Assembly: GCA_023213235.1 (NCBI GenBank)
Contig: CP096137.1
Span: 135,587 to 199,586 of the forward strand
Source: Elusimicrobiota bacterium
GTDB lineage: Bacteria > Elusimicrobiota > Elusimicrobia > UBA1565 > UBA9628
Direction: 5' to 3'
Length of the DNA stretch: 64,000 nucleotides
Made by a program: the position numbers and the translations under genes. The notes beneath the pieces are model-generated. The model did not search any database and was not told where the DNA came from. It was given only the letters and a program-made list of their open reading frames with translations. The number at the start of each line of letters is the position of its first letter. Position 1 is the stretch's first letter. Below are positions 7,335-15,974 of this stretch, one piece after another.

Positions 7335-9136
7335 CCGCCGCGGTCGCGGCGCGCGGCGGCCCGCGTCCAGCGCAGCGCGAAGCGCGCGGCCAGCATGTTG
7401 ATCGGATGGAAGTCGAGCGCGACCAGGTGGCGCATGATGAAGGCCCCGCCCAGCACCTCGCGCGCGAGCGCCGAGGCGGTGATCCGGCGCGCCTTCTTGT
7501 CGCCGCCGTACAGCGCCTCGCCGGCCAGCTCCTGCGCGTCGAAGTCGCCGAGCACGGAGCGCACCGAGAGCAGCGAGGCCTTGAGCTTCGGGTCCTGAAT
7601 CTCGGCGAGAAGCGCCGACGTGGGCACCTCGGAGGCCTCGACGTCGCGCGCGGCCTGGATCGCGGCGAACATGGTGTCGGTCAGCAGCGGGATCGCGCGC
7701 GAGGTCTGGTCGAAGGCGGGGGCGACGGTCTCGAGGCCGAGGGCGTACTGCAAGCGGCCCTTCTCGAAGACTTCCTTGACGATGGGCCGGTCCTTCGGCG
7801 GCGTGCGCAGGTACAGGCGCCGCGCGTAGGCCTCGATGTTGTCCTCGTTCCAGCCGACGCGCGTCAGCACGAACGGGCGGCCGAGGCCGATCGCGGCGCT
7901 CATCGCCCCGTCGCCCGCCACGACGGGCGGCGGCCGCGACAGCGCCATCAGGCTCACGAAGGCCGGGTGCGGAAGCGTTCCCGTCTTGAGCACGTAGATC
8001 TTTCCCTTCTCCGCTTTCTCCGGGAGGACGGGATCACCTTCGATCACCTGAATCCGTCCGCGCAGGAAGACGTCCTTGACGTCCGAGACCTTGAACGCGG
8101 AGGGGGTCACGATCACGTAGCTGCCCTTGGTCTTGTCGAGGCGCGCGGCCAGGCCGGAGAGGTACTGCTCGAACTGCGGCTTGACCTCCTTCATGCTGAT
8201 CCCGTACGCGAGGCCGATCTCGGCGCCGGCCAGCACCTCGCCGCGCACGACGGCGCCGGCCGCGGCGGAGCCGGGCACGTCGGCCTCCTCGAGGCGGTCG
8301 AGCGCGAATTGCTTCCTCTGCTCCGGGGTCATGCGGCGCAGCGCGCGCGCGACGGGATCGGCGTAGACGCCGGCGTCGGCGGTGGCCAGGCCCGCGTTGC
8401 TGAGCTCGAGGCGCCGGCCGTTGATCATCATCGTCGCGGGGCCCTTGGCCTCCGACTCGGTGTTGCCGAAGACGGTCTGCGTCAGGATCACGGTGTTCTT
8501 GGCCAGCCTCAGGCCGTACTTCTCGTCGCCGGGCAGCGGGCGCTTGTACTCGCCGTCCGGCGCGGCCAGGTTCATCAGCACGTCGGGCTCCGGCTCGGAC
8601 TTCGGCAGGCCGTGGGCGTACACCTTGACCTGCCCGTCGAAGAGGTCGTCGCCGCTGCGCACGGTCCGGCCGGTGAGGCGCGAGAGAATCTTGCGCTCGG
8701 CGTCGCCGGCGATGAAGGTGATCGACGGGGTGATCGCGTCGCTTCGTCCGGCCGTACGGTCGAGGAGGTCGTAGGCCGTCAGGTACGCGGCGGCGACGTC
8801 TCCGTGGCCGCCGCGGCTGCCGCGCACGTCGAAGACGATGCGGCGCGTCTCGGGCGGGAGCGCCTTCGCGGCGGCGGGCTGGGCCGCGGCCTTGGCGGCG
8901 ACGGCGGCCGCTTGGACGGGGGCGGGCGCGGGCCCGGCCGACGGGGAGGGCATCGCGGCGAGCGCGGGCGAGAGGACGGGGACGGGAGTTCCGCCGAGGG
9001 GCGAGACCGAACCCGACGCCCCGGCGGCGGAGTTGCCCGCCGGCTTGACCTCGAAGGTCTCCGGGACGGAGGTCACGCCGGCCGCGGCGGGCGCCGCGGC
9101 GAGCAGCCATATGAGGAAGAGGGGAAGGCGGCCCAT
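7331..9136 (-). CDS. Large secreted protein, possibly glycosyltransferase-like (unknown)
   Basis: A 601-residue exported protein. The signal peptide MGRLPLFLIWLLAAAPAAAG is followed by a Pro/Ala/Ser-rich linker to about residue 95, the same plan as the neighbour at 4953. A globular region starts RRIVFDVRGSRGGHGDVAAAYLTAYDLL, a nucleotide-sugar-enzyme-like beginning, and later has GDGAMSAAIGLGRPFVLTRV near residue 415, which resembles the donor-site loop of GT-B glycosyltransferases. This is weak similarity by eye only. The ATG at 9136 lies seven bases after a TATACT box; a GTG three bases further upstream is the alternative. It heads an operon with the STN-like gene. Confidence 0.5.
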   Translation of the reverse strand: MGRLPLFLIWLLAAAPAAAGVTSVPETFEVKPAGNSAAGASGSVSPLGGTPVPVLSPALAAMPSPSAGPAPAPVQAAAVAAKAAAQPAAAKALPPETRRIVFDVRGSRGGHGDVAAAYLTAYDLLDRTAGRSDAITPSITFIAGDAERKILSRLTGRTVRSGDDLFDGQVKVYAHGLPKSEPEPDVLMNLAAPDGEYKRPLPGDEKYGLRLAKNTVILTQTVFGNTESEAKGPATMMINGRRLELSNAGLATADAGVYADPVARALRRMTPEQRKQFALDRLEEADVPGSAAAGAVVRGEVLAGAEIGLAYGISMKEVKPQFEQYLSGLAARLDKTKGSYVIVTPSAFKVSDVKDVFLRGRIQVIEGDPVLPEKAEKGKIYVLKTGTLPHPAFVSLMALSRPPPVVAGDGAMSAAIGLGRPFVLTRVGWNEDNIEAYARRLYLRTPPKDRPIVKEVFEKGRLQYALGLETVAPAFDQTSRAIPLLTDTMFAAIQAARDVEASEVPTSALLAEIQDPKLKASLLSVRSVLGDFDAQELAGEALYGGDKKARRITASALAREVLGGAFIMRHLVALDFHPINMLAARFALRWTRAAARRDRGG

Positions 9137-9137
9137 C

Positions 9138-9156
9138 ACCCGGAGTATAGCCCCGG
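9138..9156 (-). promoter_or_regulatory. 19-bp promoter element, copy 1
   Basis: On the minus strand the sequence is CCGGGGCTATACTCCGGGT, with TATACT seven bases before the ATG at 9136. The identical 19 bases occur at 9803-9821 before the next gene upstream. The CCGG ends make it a short imperfect dyad around the -10 box. Confidence 0.6.
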
Positions 9157-9169
9157 CTCCGCGCGGGCG

Positions 9170-9802
9170 CTAGGGTGCGCGGCGAAGAACCGGCTCGGCG
9201 GCGGCGGGCGAGGGGGCGCGCTTGATCGGGACGGCCGGCGTCAGCGCGAACCACGCCCACGACATGCGCTCGATCCAGTGGCCGCCGCACGGCTCGCAGC
9301 GCGCGAACACGGGCTGCAGGCGCTCGAGCGTGCCGAGCTCAAGGGGTACGGCGCAGCGCGGGCACAGCATCGGGCGCTCGAGCGGGCGGCCCTCGACGGC
9401 AAGCCAGGTCGCCTGCGAAGTTCCGTACGGGGCGATCCAGGCGACGAAATCCTTCGTCGCAACCCAGCTGCCGTCGCAGCGCGGGCAGGCCTCGCCCGAG
9501 ATGGGCCGCTCGGCGGTCGCGACGAGGGCGCCGTGGCACTCGGGGCAATAGGAGCTCCCGCGCCGGCGCGCGACCGTCCGCCACGCGATGCGCCCGCGCC
9601 CGACGGCCTGATCGAGCGCCCACGAGAGCTGGGGGCCGAACAGCCACATGGCGACCGGGATCGCGGCGAGCGATCCCGCGAGCTTGTGCCAGCCGGAGAT
9701 CCACAGGCAGCCGACGGCGAACGTCGCCGCGAAGAGACCGAAGACGTGGATCTTCTTCTCAAGGACGTCGGGGTTGTTGCAGTTTCCGCCGGGGCAACTC
9801 AT
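9170..9802 (-). CDS. Membrane-anchored double zinc-ribbon protein
   Basis: A 210-residue protein. Residues 17-65 carry two hydrophobic helices. A first zinc ribbon spans residues 86-114 (CPECHGALVA, then CPRCDGSWVA) and a second residues 147-175 (CPRCAVPLELG, then CEPCGGHWIE). Each ribbon has the CxxC...CxxCxGxW form of zf-TFIIB proteins, so each should bind one zinc. The N-terminus MSCPGGNCNN adds two Cys. Proteins of this type are common but uncharacterised. It has a leaderless promoter identical to that of the gene at 7331-9136, which suggests co-regulation. Confidence 0.65.
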   Translation of the reverse strand: MSCPGGNCNNPDVLEKKIHVFGLFAATFAVGCLWISGWHKLAGSLAAIPVAMWLFGPQLSWALDQAVGRGRIAWRTVARRRGSSYCPECHGALVATAERPISGEACPRCDGSWVATKDFVAWIAPYGTSQATWLAVEGRPLERPMLCPRCAVPLELGTLERLQPVFARCEPCGGHWIERMSWAWFALTPAVPIKRAPSPAAAEPVLRRAP

Positions 9803-9821
9803 ACCCGGAGTATAGCCCCGG
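9803..9821 (-). promoter_or_regulatory. 19-bp promoter element, copy 2
   Basis: Identical to 9138-9156. The TATACT box (9809-9814) ends six bases before the ATG at 9802. Confidence 0.6.
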
Positions 9822-9845
9822 TTCTCGACGGAAACAAGGCTCGAA

Positions 9846-10186
9846 TTAACGCGGAGGCGCCTGAATCGTCCGTTGCAGAACGGCTCCGTCCGCGCCGAGC
9901 GCTGTCATCGTCCGCTGCTCTCGGGTGCCGGTTATCTCGATGCGGACGACGGGCGTCCAAGTTCCATCGAGGTCGACCCAGGCGATGCCGACCGGAACCT
10001 CCGAGGCGCTCTTCGTCCAGACTCGCCCGTCGACCTTGTCGTCGTGGACGATTTTTCCGGGATGCCTGTCGCCGGCGGGGAGACTGCGCCGCCGACGGAG
10101 GGCTTTTCCGCCGGGGCCGGTTCGGAGTTCTGCCCGTTCCGGCAGCTTGTCATGACGAGAGCGACCAGCAGGATCAAAATCCGCAT
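9846..10186 (-). CDS. Small lipoprotein of unknown function (one-base frameshift)
   Basis: About 113 residues after correction. The N-terminus RILILLVALVMTSC is a lipoprotein signal with the lipidated Cys at residue 15, so it should be anchored in a membrane facing the periplasm. A short Pro/Ala-rich spacer leads to a compact domain with GKIVHDDKVDGRVWTKS and VGIAWVDLDGTWTPVVRIEI. The frame breaks at a run of five T (10052-10056, A on the coding strand); one more base joins IPEK to IVHDDK and gives exactly 114 codons. A TATACT box lies eight bases before the ATG. Confidence 0.55.
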
Positions 10187-10256
10187 CCGCTCGCAGTATA
10201 TCTGCGGCTTGCGGAACACGCAAGGAACAATTCGGGGGTCTCGATCGTCTGGTAGT

Positions 10257-11882
10257 ATGGAGATCGGGAGACGTCCGTTGTTCTGGGCGGTGGTGGCCGG
10301 CGCGGCGCTGGCGTGGGCGCTGCGGCGGGAGCCCCCGCGCGACCCGGGCTGGCGGGCCGCGTCGTTCGCGGGTCCCGAGGTCGTCCGGGGCCGCCTCGAC
10401 GGGCCGGCGCGGCGCACGCGGCGCGGGTGGCGCACGCGCCTGCTCTTCGACGCGCCGACCGGCGCGCAGCGCGCGCTCGTCTGGCTGCCGCGCGGCCGCG
10501 CCGTCGTCGATCTCGAGCCGGGGCGCGAGGCCGTCGTGAGCGGGCTCTTGCGCGCTCCGCGGCCCGCGCGCGATCCCGGGGATTTCGACGAGGCCGCCGC
10601 GGTCGCGGCGTCCGGCTGCGGCTGGGTGCTGCACGCGCGCGACGTCTCGGTCTCGACGCCGCCTGCGTCGGGGCGGTGGCGTCCGCTCGCCTGGGCGCAG
10701 CGCGCGCGGCTCGCCGCAGAGGACGCGTACGCGCGCCGCCTGCCGCCGGAGCCCGCGGCGCTGCTCGCGGGCATCGCGCTCGGCGACGCGGGCGGCCTCT
10801 CCGACGGGCTCGCGCGCGCGGTGCGCGACGCGGGCGCCACACACCTGCTCGTCGCGTCGGGCTCGAACGTGGGGTTCGCGGCGGCCGCGGCGGCTCTCGC
10901 GGGGCTCGCGCTCGGCCTGAGGCCGGGGCCTCGCGCCGCGCTCGCGCTCGGGGCCGGCGGGTTCTACACCTTGGCGGCCGGCGCCGATCCCCGTGCGTGC
11001 GCGCGCTCGCGATGCTCGCGGCCGCGCTCGCCTCGCGCGCGCTCGGGCGGGAGACGACGGGCTCGGCGATGCTGACCTTCGCCGCGGCGGCCCTGCTCGT
11101 GTTCGACCTGGCGGCGGCGCTCTCGCCGAGCGCCTTGATGAGCGTCGGCGCGTGCGCGGCGATGCTGTGGGCCGGAGGCCGCGCGGAGCGGGCCGCTCCG
11201 GAGTCGTGGCCGCGCCCGGCGCGCGCGGCCGTGGTGATACTTCTGTGCAGCCTCGCCGTCGCGGTCGCGCTGCTGCCGCTGTGGCTCGCCGTGTTCGGGC
11301 GCGTCTCGCTCGTCGGTCCGCTGGCGAACCTGATCCTGATCCCGCTGTCGGCGCCGCTGCTCGCGGGGGTTTCTCCTCTGGGCGGCGGACGGCCTCGTCC
11401 CGCCCGCGGCGCCGCTCGTCGCGCGGGCCGTCGGCTGGGGCTTGGCCGCGTTCGCGCGGACGTGCGAGCGCGCGGCCGCCGCGCCGTGGGCGGCCGTCGA
11501 GCTGCGCCCGTGGACGGGGCTCGAGATATCGGCGTGGCTGCTGCTGCTCGGCGCGCTGGCGGCCTGGCCGCGCCGGCGGGCGGCCGCGGGGCTCGCGGCG
11601 GGGGCGCTCGCGCTGTGGGGCGGGTCCCGGCTCGTTTCACATGCGCCCATCTCGGCCATTCTTCTTACAGACGGCTCGGCGCTCGTCCGTTTCAACGGCG
11701 GCCCGGCGATCGCCGTCGGGCGAAAGCCCTCGCGCGGGCGCGGCGGGCGGCCCGCGTTCTCGGCGCCGGGGACCTCCGCCGCCGGGGGGCGGCGCCTGGC
11801 GAGTGCGGCTCGGACGCGAGGAACTGTCCGTCGGAGCGGACGGGGTCGCCGCCCTCCGGAGCGGCGGGGGCCTTTGCTATAA
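10257..11882 (+). CDS. comEC: ComEC/Rec2-type DNA-uptake channel protein without a lactamase domain (frameshifted)
   Basis: About 541 residues. ComEC forms the inner-membrane channel for single-stranded DNA in natural transformation. Residues 1-150 match the soluble N-terminal DUF4131 region (GPEVVRGRLDG, DPGDFDEAAAVAASG); residues about 170-230 hold the Competence-domain signature LPPEPAALLAGIALGDAGGLS and GATHLLVASGSNVGF; several helices follow (PLWLAVFGRVSLVGPLANLILIPLSAP). Two indels, a short C run at 10989-10992 and a long G run at 11365-11369, cancel out. The C-terminal metallo-beta-lactamase domain usual in ComEC is absent; coding character beyond 11700 is unclear and one or two further indels are possible there. 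Transformation is plausible given the pilus genes in the window. Confidence 0.82.
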
Positions 11883-11883
11883 T
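11876..11883 (+). promoter_or_regulatory. Extended -10 GCTATAAT upstream of nadK
   Basis: GCTATAAT is a perfect -10 with the upstream GC seen at other starts in the window. It lies 28 bases before the nadK GTG, leaving a short leader of about 20 bases, and would start a nadK-recN-gltX transcript independently of comEC. Confidence 0.5.
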
Positions 11884-11911
11884 CGGGCCTCCTCGGGCGC
11901 GCGCGCTCGAG

Positions 11912-12805
11912 GTGCTCATCGATGGCCACTCGCACCTCCTCCAAGACCCCTCCGGCCGGGCGTTCGGCTCGGTCCTCATTTTCCCGAACGAGGCCAAGCC
12001 CGACTCGTCGCGGACGCTCGCGCTCGTGCGCGCCCTGCTCAAGGCGCGCGGAGTCCGCGCCGTCGCCGCGCACCGGCGCCCCACGGCGGCGTCCCTGCGC
12101 GACGCCGACCTGGCCATCGCGCTCGGCGGCGACGGCACGATGCTGCGCGTGGCCCGCGACGTGGCGCCGCGCGGCATCCCGCTGCTCGGCGTCAACATCG
12201 GCACGCTCGGCTTCCTGTCGGCGACCGAGGCCTCGGAGCTGCGCCGCTGCGTCGACGCGGTGCTCGCGGGCCGCTTCGCCGTCGAGGAGCGCTCCATGCT
12301 CTCGGCCGAGGTGCTGCGCGGCGGCAGGCGCATCTTCGGGCCGGACCTCGCGCTCAACGAGGTCGTCATCCGCTGCGGCGAGCAGGCGCGCGCGATCACC
12401 TTGTCGACGCGCTCCGGAGAGCGCTTCGTCGCGGACTACTTCGGCGACGGCCTCATCATCGCGACGCCGACGGGCTCGACGGCGTACTCGCTCGCGGCCT
12501 CGGGCCCGATCATCGACCCGTCGCTCGACGTCACCTTGATCGCGCCGATCTGCCCGCACACGCTGACGCAGCGCCCGCTGATCGTCCCGGCGCACCTGCC
12601 GCTGACGATCCGCCTCGGCAAGCGCCGCGCCGACGAGGTGCCCGCCGTGCTCGCCTCGCTCGACGGCCGCTCCGGCTGCGAGCTCAAGGTCGGCGACGAG
12701 GTGCGTATCCGCAGGGCCGAGACGCCTCTGCGCCTGCTGCTGCCGCCCGGCCGCTCGTTCTTCGACGTGCTGCGCCGCAAGCTGAAGTGGGGGCATAGGC
12801 AGTGA
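11912..12805 (+). CDS. nadK: NAD kinase
   Basis: A 297-residue cytoplasmic enzyme that phosphorylates NAD to NADP, the only known route to NADP. The family marks are IALGGDGTMLRVAR (GGDG motif, near residue 70), LGVNIGTLGFL near residue 90, LNEVVI near residue 149, and DGLIIATPTGSTAYSLAASGP near residue 180. I chose the GTG at 11912 because it is the only start codon shortly before FGSVLIFPNEAKP, the usual N-terminal strand. The stop overlaps the recN start as GTGA; nadK next to recN is a conserved order. Confidence 0.95.
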   Translation: MLIDGHSHLLQDPSGRAFGSVLIFPNEAKPDSSRTLALVRALLKARGVRAVAAHRRPTAASLRDADLAIALGGDGTMLRVARDVAPRGIPLLGVNIGTLGFLSATEASELRRCVDAVLAGRFAVEERSMLSAEVLRGGRRIFGPDLALNEVVIRCGEQARAITLSTRSGERFVADYFGDGLIIATPTGSTAYSLAASGPIIDPSLDVTLIAPICPHTLTQRPLIVPAHLPLTIRLGKRRADEVPAVLASLDGRSGCELKVGDEVRIRRAETPLRLLLPPGRSFFDVLRRKLKWGHRQ

Positions 12806-14457
12806 TCCGACGACTGAAGGTCCTCAACTTCGCGGTCGCCGAAAAGGTGGAACTCGAGCTCGGCCCGGGCTTCACGGCCCTCACCGGCGAGACGGGCGCG
12901 GGCAAGTCCATCCTGCTCGAGGCCCTCGGCTTCCTCCTCGGCGGGCGCGGCTCCGCGTCCTGGCTGCGCGCCGGCGCCGAGCGGCTCGAGGTCGAAGGGG
13001 TCCTCGACTCGGCGGACGTCCCGGCCGACCTGCGCCGCGAGCTCGGCCTGACGGGCAAGACTGTCGACGTGCGCCGCGAGCTCGACGCGACGGGCCGCAC
13101 GCGCGCGACGATCGCGGGCCGGCCCGCGCCGATCGCCGCGCTCGCCCGCATCGGGGAGAGCTTCGCCGACTTCCACGGCCAGCACGAGAGCCGCACGCTC
13201 CTGCGCGCGGCCTCCCAGCTCGAGCTGCTCGACCGCTTCGGGGGACTCGACGCCGAGCGCGAGGCCCTCGACTCGGCGTACGGCGCGTGGTCCGGCCTGA
13301 AGGCCAAGCTCGAGGCGTCGTCGCTGTCGGAGGCGGAGCGCGAGCGCCGCGCCGACATGCTGCGCTTCCACCTCGAGGAGATCGACGCGCTGAAGCTGCG
13401 CGTCGGCGAGGACGAGGAGCTCGACGAGAAGCTGCCGCGCCTCAAGAACGCCGAGCGCCTGCGCGCTTTGGCGGACGCCGCGTACGGCCTGCTGTACGCC
13501 GAGGAAGAGGCCGCGGTCGCGCGCCTGCTCAAGGCCTCGCGCGCCGTGGCGGAGCTCGCGAAGCTCGATCCGGCCGCCGGGAGCCTGCACACCGAGCTCG
13601 AGGGCGCCCACGTCGCCGCCGGCTCCGTCGCCCGCGAGCTGGCCGCCTACCGCGACTCGGTTTCCGCCGACCCCGCGGCGCTCGACGCGCTGATCTCTCG
13701 CCAGGACGCGATCGCGCGCGCCAAGAAGAAGCACGGCGTCACCGTCGCCGACGTGCTCGCCGCGCGCGAGCGCATGGCCGCCGAGCTCGACGGCCTCGAG
13801 AACGCCGACGCCCACCTCGAGCGCACGAAGAAGGAGCTCGCCCAGGCGGAGAAGTCTCTGGCCGCGCTGTGCGACGAGGTCCACGACAAGCGCGTCAAGG
13901 CCGCGAAGAAGCTCGATGCCGCCGCGCTCAAGGACCTGCGCGCGCTCGGCCTGCCGCACGCGCGCTTCACCTGCTCCGTCGAGATGGAGGAAGGGAATTT
14001 CTCGCGCACCGGCGCCGACGCGGCCGAGTTCCTGCTCGCGCCGAACCCCGGCGAGCCGCCGCGCCCGGTGAAGACCGCGGCCTCGGGCGGCGAGCTCTCG
14101 CGCGTGATGCTCGCGCTCAAGACCGCCTTCGCGAAGGCCGACCGCACCGCGCTCCTCGTCTTCGACGAGGTCGACGCCGGCATCGGCGGCGAGGTCGCGC
14201 ACGCCGTCGGCGAGCGCCTGGCCGCGCTGGCCAAGGGCCGCCAGGTGCTGTGCATCACCCATCTGCCGCAGGTCGCCTGCTTTGCGCAGAATCACTTTCA
14301 CGCCGTCAAGGACGTCGCCGCGGGCCGCACGCGCCTGCGCGTCGACCGGCTCGACGGAGACGGCCGTCTCGAGGCCGTCGCAACGATGCTCGGCGGCAAG
14401 CCCACGGGCGCGTCGCGCAAGCACGCGCAGGAATTACTGGAGAGTTCGACCTCATGA
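12802..14457 (+). CDS. recN: DNA repair protein RecN
   Basis: A 551-residue SMC-like ATPase acting in double-strand break repair. The Walker A motif GETGAGKS lies near residue 32, a central coiled coil (residues about 160-350) is rich in Glu/Lys/Arg, the ABC signature ASGGELSRVMLALK is near residue 430 and Walker B LLVFDEVDAGIGGE near residue 450, followed by ITHLPQVAC. Length matches the family (550-560). The start is the GTG overlapping the nadK stop; the stop overlaps the gltX ATG as ATGA. Confidence 0.96.
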   Translation: MIRRLKVLNFAVAEKVELELGPGFTALTGETGAGKSILLEALGFLLGGRGSASWLRAGAERLEVEGVLDSADVPADLRRELGLTGKTVDVRRELDATGRTRATIAGRPAPIAALARIGESFADFHGQHESRTLLRAASQLELLDRFGGLDAEREALDSAYGAWSGLKAKLEASSLSEAERERRADMLRFHLEEIDALKLRVGEDEELDEKLPRLKNAERLRALADAAYGLLYAEEEAAVARLLKASRAVAELAKLDPAAGSLHTELEGAHVAAGSVARELAAYRDSVSADPAALDALISRQDAIARAKKKHGVTVADVLAARERMAAELDGLENADAHLERTKKELAQAEKSLAALCDEVHDKRVKAAKKLDAAALKDLRALGLPHARFTCSVEMEEGNFSRTGADAAEFLLAPNPGEPPRPVKTAASGGELSRVMLALKTAFAKADRTALLVFDEVDAGIGGEVAHAVGERLAALAKGRQVLCITHLPQVACFAQNHFHAVKDVAAGRTRLRVDRLDGDGRLEAVATMLGGKPTGASRKHAQELLESSTS

Positions 14458-15908
14458 GCCAAAAGATCCGCACGCGCTTCGCGCCGTCGCCCACGGGCTT
14501 CCTGCACATCGGAGGCGCGCGCACGACCTTGTACAACTGGCTCTACGCGCGCCGCCACAAGGGCGATTTTATTCTGCGGATCGAAGATACCGATGAAGTC
14601 CGCTCGACCGACGACTCGGTGACCGCGATCCTCGACTCGGTCACTTGGCTCGGCCTGAACTGGGACGAGGGTCCCAAGGACGGGAAAACCGACACCGGCC
14701 CCTACTCGCCGTACTTCCAGATGCAGCGCGTCCACATCTACCGCAAGTACCTCGACCAGCTCGTCGACGGCGGCAAGGCGTACCGCTGCTACTGCACGAA
14801 GGAGGAGCTCGACGAGATGCGGCGCATCGCGCAGCTCGAGAAGCGCCCGCCGAAGTACGACGGCCGCTGCCGCAACCTGACCCCCGACCAGCGCAAGGCG
14901 CAGGAGGCGGCCGGCAAGAAGTTCTCGATCCGTTTCAAGATGCCGACGGAGGGCGCGACGGTCGTCGACGACGCGATCCGCGGCCAGGTCAGCTTCGAGA
15001 ACGTCCTCCAGCAGGACCTCGTCATCTGGAAGACCACCGACGGCCCCACGTACAACTTCTGCTGCGTCATCGACGACCACCTCATGGAGATGACCCACGT
15101 CGTGCGCGGCGACGAGCACCTGTCGAACACCCCGTCGCAGATCCAGATCTACTACGCGCTCGGCTGGCAGCCGCCGAAGTTCGCGCACCTGTCGATGATC
15201 CTCGGCCCCGACGGCTCCAAGCTCTCGAAGCGCCACGGCGCGACGTCCGTGCTCGAGTACCGCGACCAGGGCTACCTGCCGCACACGATGCGCAACTACC
15301 TGGCCCTGCTCGGGTGGTCGACGACGGAGTCCCAGCAGCTCTTTACGGACGAGGACCTCATCTCGAAGTTCGACCTCGAGGGCTGCCAGAAGAGCCCGGC
15401 GACGTTCGACACGGTCAAGCTCAACTGGATGAACGGCGAGTACATACGCCAGACGCCGATCGACGAGCTCATCAAGCTCGCCATGCCGTTCATCGAGAAG
15501 GCCGGCCTGAACGTCTCGTCGGGCCCCGACCTCAAGCGCGTGATCGCGCTCGAGCACGAGAAGTTCAAGCTGCTCTCCGAGATCCCGCGCCTCATCGAGT
15601 TCTTCTACAAGCCCGTCGAGTTCGACCCGAAGGCTTTCGAGAAGGTGCTCAAGGCGCCCGGCGCCAAGGACGTGCTGCTGGGCCTCGCCGAGGATCTCGC
15701 CCAGGCCCCGTCCTGGACCGAGAAGCCGCTCGAGGAGCGCATCCGCGCCTTCGTGGCGGCCAAGGCCCTCAAGAACGGGCAGGTGTTCCACCCGATCCGC
15801 GTCGCGATCAGCGGCCGGACCGAGGGGCCGACCTTGTTCCTCATGATGGAAGTCATGGGCAAGGACATGGTCCTCTCCCGCCTCAAAGAAGCCGCCGCGA
15901 AAATCTGA
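14454..15908 (+). CDS. gltX: Glutamyl-tRNA synthetase
   Basis: A 484-residue class I aminoacyl-tRNA synthetase that charges tRNA-Glu (or also tRNA-Gln if the organism uses GatCAB). The HIGH-type motif is TGFLHIGGARTTLYNW at residues 14-29, the KMSKS-type motif is GSKLSKRHGA near residue 250, and ILRIEDTD near residue 40 is the family block. The insert CYCTKEELDEMR...CRNL near residues 105-140 has cysteines as in zinc-containing GluRS. The C-terminal anticodon-binding domain ends with the conserved PIRVAISGRTEGPTLFLMME region. Third gene of the nadK-recN-gltX run. Confidence 0.97.
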   Translation: MSQKIRTRFAPSPTGFLHIGGARTTLYNWLYARRHKGDFILRIEDTDEVRSTDDSVTAILDSVTWLGLNWDEGPKDGKTDTGPYSPYFQMQRVHIYRKYLDQLVDGGKAYRCYCTKEELDEMRRIAQLEKRPPKYDGRCRNLTPDQRKAQEAAGKKFSIRFKMPTEGATVVDDAIRGQVSFENVLQQDLVIWKTTDGPTYNFCCVIDDHLMEMTHVVRGDEHLSNTPSQIQIYYALGWQPPKFAHLSMILGPDGSKLSKRHGATSVLEYRDQGYLPHTMRNYLALLGWSTTESQQLFTDEDLISKFDLEGCQKSPATFDTVKLNWMNGEYIRQTPIDELIKLAMPFIEKAGLNVSSGPDLKRVIALEHEKFKLLSEIPRLIEFFYKPVEFDPKAFEKVLKAPGAKDVLLGLAEDLAQAPSWTEKPLEERIRAFVAAKALKNGQVFHPIRVAISGRTEGPTLFLMMEVMGKDMVLSRLKEAAAKI

Positions 15909-15910
15909 CG

Positions 15911-15940
15911 CCTTGGGCCTTGCGCCCGAAGGGGTTTCTC
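15911..15940 (+). terminator. Possible weak terminator after gltX
   Basis: CCTTGGGC and GCCCGAAGG can pair across a five-base loop with one bulged G, followed by GTTTCT. The T tract is poor, so this is tentative. Confidence 0.3.
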
Positions 15941-15941
15941 A

Positions 15942-15974
15942 TATACTATGCCGCCCCATCTTTCCGGAGGCGTT
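15942..15974 (+). promoter_or_regulatory. Promoter and Shine-Dalgarno of the DksA-like gene
   Basis: TATACT at 15942-15947 is followed by about 20 bases of leader with GGAGG at 15966-15970, four bases before the ATG at 15975. The SD decides for this start over the in-frame ATG at 15948, which abuts the -10 box. This is one of the few leadered promoters in the window. Confidence 0.6.

Noticed and set aside
7406-10255. Plus-strand frame of 949 codons
   Set aside because: Antisense to three genes with signal peptides and promoters; composition is Arg/Gly/His-rich as expected of a shadow frame.
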